41,501 nucleotides of DNA from Opitutus sp. GAS368 (GTDB lineage Bacteria; Verrucomicrobiota; Verrucomicrobiia; Opitutales; Opitutaceae). Both the position numbers and the translations under genes were made by a program. Position 1 is the first letter of the stretch. Every line of letters begins with the position of its first letter. Below, in pieces: positions 40,462 through 41,501 of the stretch. The notes beneath the pieces were generated by a model, which saw nothing but the letters and a program-made list of their open reading frames with translations, was not told where the DNA came from and searched no databases. The stretch is from the NCBI GenBank assembly GCA_945869845.1, contig CAMBRG010000017.1, forward strand, positions 1 to 41,501, given 5' to 3'.

Positions 40462-41492
40462 TTGACGACGGGCCTGAGCATCAGCTTGCGATACGAAACC
40501 GAGCCATGGTCTCCCTGCAGAAAGATCGGTCCGGGACGAAACTCGTCCGCCCACAGGGCCCCACCGGTGCAGCCTTTGATCGGCTGATTGGCGATGATCG
40601 TCGTGCCGTTGAGCACCACCGTGAGATGACGATCGACCAACGTGATGTCCAAGGTCTGCCACTGGGACGCAGGCTTCTCCGCGGCCACGCTTGGTGTGAT
40701 CCGACTGTAAAGGGCGCCCAGGTGGTGCGAATCGAGCGCCTTTCCGAAAGAATCGAAAACCTGGATCTCGTAGATTCCGCGCAGGTAAATGCCGCTGTTG
40801 TTCTTTTCCGGCACGTTAACTTCGAGCGTGAGATTAAAGTCCTCGAATTCGCGCTCCGTGCGCAAATTTCCAAATCGACGCACCGGCTGTCCCTCCACTT
40901 TAGGGGCCGGCCGATTGATCAACTCCCCATTCACCGCCGACCAACCGTTCTCGAATTTTGCCTCGATCAGCCGCCACCCCGTGAGATCACGGCCATTGAA
41001 CAACTCGACCGGCGCACCGAATTTCACCTTCGCCAAATCGGGCGCGGCCGGGAGCGCCGGGATGCGTTTTCCGGTGAACTCCTCGCGCTCGATCTTGGTG
41101 CCCGCCGCATTGAACGCCGTTCGCGTCAGCTTGAGTACGTCGCCCTCCAACCGGCCTGAAATCGTCTCCGTCGCCTGCTGCGTGCGCACCACTTTTCCGG
41201 CCGGATCTTTGCGCGGCACCTCCCGCACGCGGGTCACCGTCAACACCCCATCCACGATCGCGACGCTCGACAGCGGCACCACGCTGCCGCCACCCCAGAG
41301 GATCGAGCCGTCAAACCATCCAGCGTCACGCCGGACTTCCAACCAACCGGCCCGGTCGCCGGGCAGCGAAAGCGCCCAACGGCCAAGCAAAGGATCGACG
41401 GGCGCCGCCGCCCGCAGTCCGATGATGGACAGGGCGATCAGCATCAACCCGCGCATTAAGTTTATTCCGGGAAACGTAGGGGATTTTTTCAT
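40458..41492 (-). CDS. Exported DUF1080 (3-keto-disaccharide hydrolase-like) protein
   Basis: A 344-residue protein. A signal peptide ends near RAAAPVD. Residues about 30-150 form an unrecognised beta-rich N-terminal domain. From about 165 comes the DUF1080/3-keto-disaccharide hydrolase domain: VELFNGRDLTGWRLIEAKFE, NNSGIYLRGIYEIQVFDSFG, then GPIFLQGDHGSVSYRKLML. The family includes glycosidases acting on 3-keto sugars and many domains of unknown substrate. The domain is shared with the C-terminus of the lipoprotein at 2498-3886. The start could be ATG 41492 or the in-frame ATG 41456 at MRGLMLIALS, which fits the signal peptide better. Coupled to the ankyrin gene. Confidence 0.88.
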   Translation of the reverse strand: MKKSPTFPGINLMRGLMLIALSIIGLRAAAPVDPLLGRWALSLPGDRAGWLEVRRDAGWFDGSILWGGGSVVPLSSVAIVDGVLTVTRVREVPRKDPAGKVVRTQQATETISGRLEGDVLKLTRTAFNAAGTKIEREEFTGKRIPALPAAPDLAKVKFGAPVELFNGRDLTGWRLIEAKFENGWSAVNGELINRPAPKVEGQPVRRFGNLRTEREFEDFNLTLEVNVPEKNNSGIYLRGIYEIQVFDSFGKALDSHHLGALYSRITPSVAAEKPASQWQTLDITLVDRHLTVVLNGTTIIANQPIKGCTGGALWADEFRPGPIFLQGDHGSVSYRKLMLRPVVK

Positions 41493-41501
41493 AGTGGAGG
41501 G

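Noticed and set aside
1-41501. CRISPR array or rRNA
   Set aside because: No regularly spaced repeats or rRNA-like segments were seen; the tandem ttccgtg units are too short and lack spacers.

Overview
The window (about 41.5 kb, mostly high GC) looks like a chromosomal segment of a Verrucomicrobiota bacterium, probably Opitutaceae-like. This is inferred from several DUF1080 (3-keto-disaccharide hydrolase/LamG-like) proteins, a Tat-exported ceramidase-like protein, a decayed PEP-CTERM tail, scarce Shine-Dalgarno signals, repeated 'ttccgtgtatt'-type intergenic units, and a housekeeping set (tig-clpP-clpX, recR-ybaB, hisA, miaA, trpA, tsaB). No rRNA is present, so the taxonomic assignment is inference.

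Left part (1-7630, all + strand): a sugar-acid and exported-hydrolase neighbourhood. It holds an Ldh-type NAD(P)-dependent 2-oxoacid/keto-gulonate dehydrogenase (cut by the window start), a 2-keto-3-deoxygluconate kinase-like PfkB kinase, a lipoprotein fusing an SGNH esterase to a DUF1080 domain, a possible HxD...H metal protein, a ceramidase-like secreted protein and an exported alpha/beta-hydrolase-like protein. Its intergenic spacers carry hairpins and repeats, including a 40-bp exact direct repeat and an almost pure C/T tract before the lipoprotein gene.

Core block 1 (7631-12082): on the minus strand ybaB, recR, tRNA-Gly(CCC) and a Cys-rich exported mini-protein lie in order, with an SDR-type epimerase upstream. 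A DJ-1/PfpI protein and a flavin disulfide reductase are on the plus strand.

Accessory island (about 12083-29297): it starts with an AT-rich graveyard containing an orphan AT-rich gene, gene fragments, an IS4-family element with recognisable terminal inverted repeats and an IS5 transposase remnant. Then come six co-oriented minus-strand genes: a PD-(D/E)XK-like protein, a PcfJ-like protein, a DUF2779 double nuclease, a GIY-YIG-like protein, a tandem AAA+ ATPase and a radical-SAM enzyme. Divergent from these is a second PcfJ-like protein, followed by a WYL regulator, a possible OGG-fold DNA glycosylase-like protein and a SIMPL protein. The content (four nuclease-like proteins, an ATPase, a WYL regulator and IS debris) is what defence/conflict islands usually hold, and the combination matches no named system I know. 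A 62-bp fossil of a DUF2779 gene sits at the right edge next to hisA.

Core block 2 (29298-41501): hisA, an M42 aminopeptidase, clpX-clpP-tig, tsaB, a PEP-CTERM relic, miaA, a GGDEF relic plus a 42-aa ORF with a strong ribosome binding site, trpA, a PPK2 polyphosphate kinase, a small conserved-looking protein, an exported Dabb-like protein with a clear terminator, and a coupled DUF1080-ankyrin pair.
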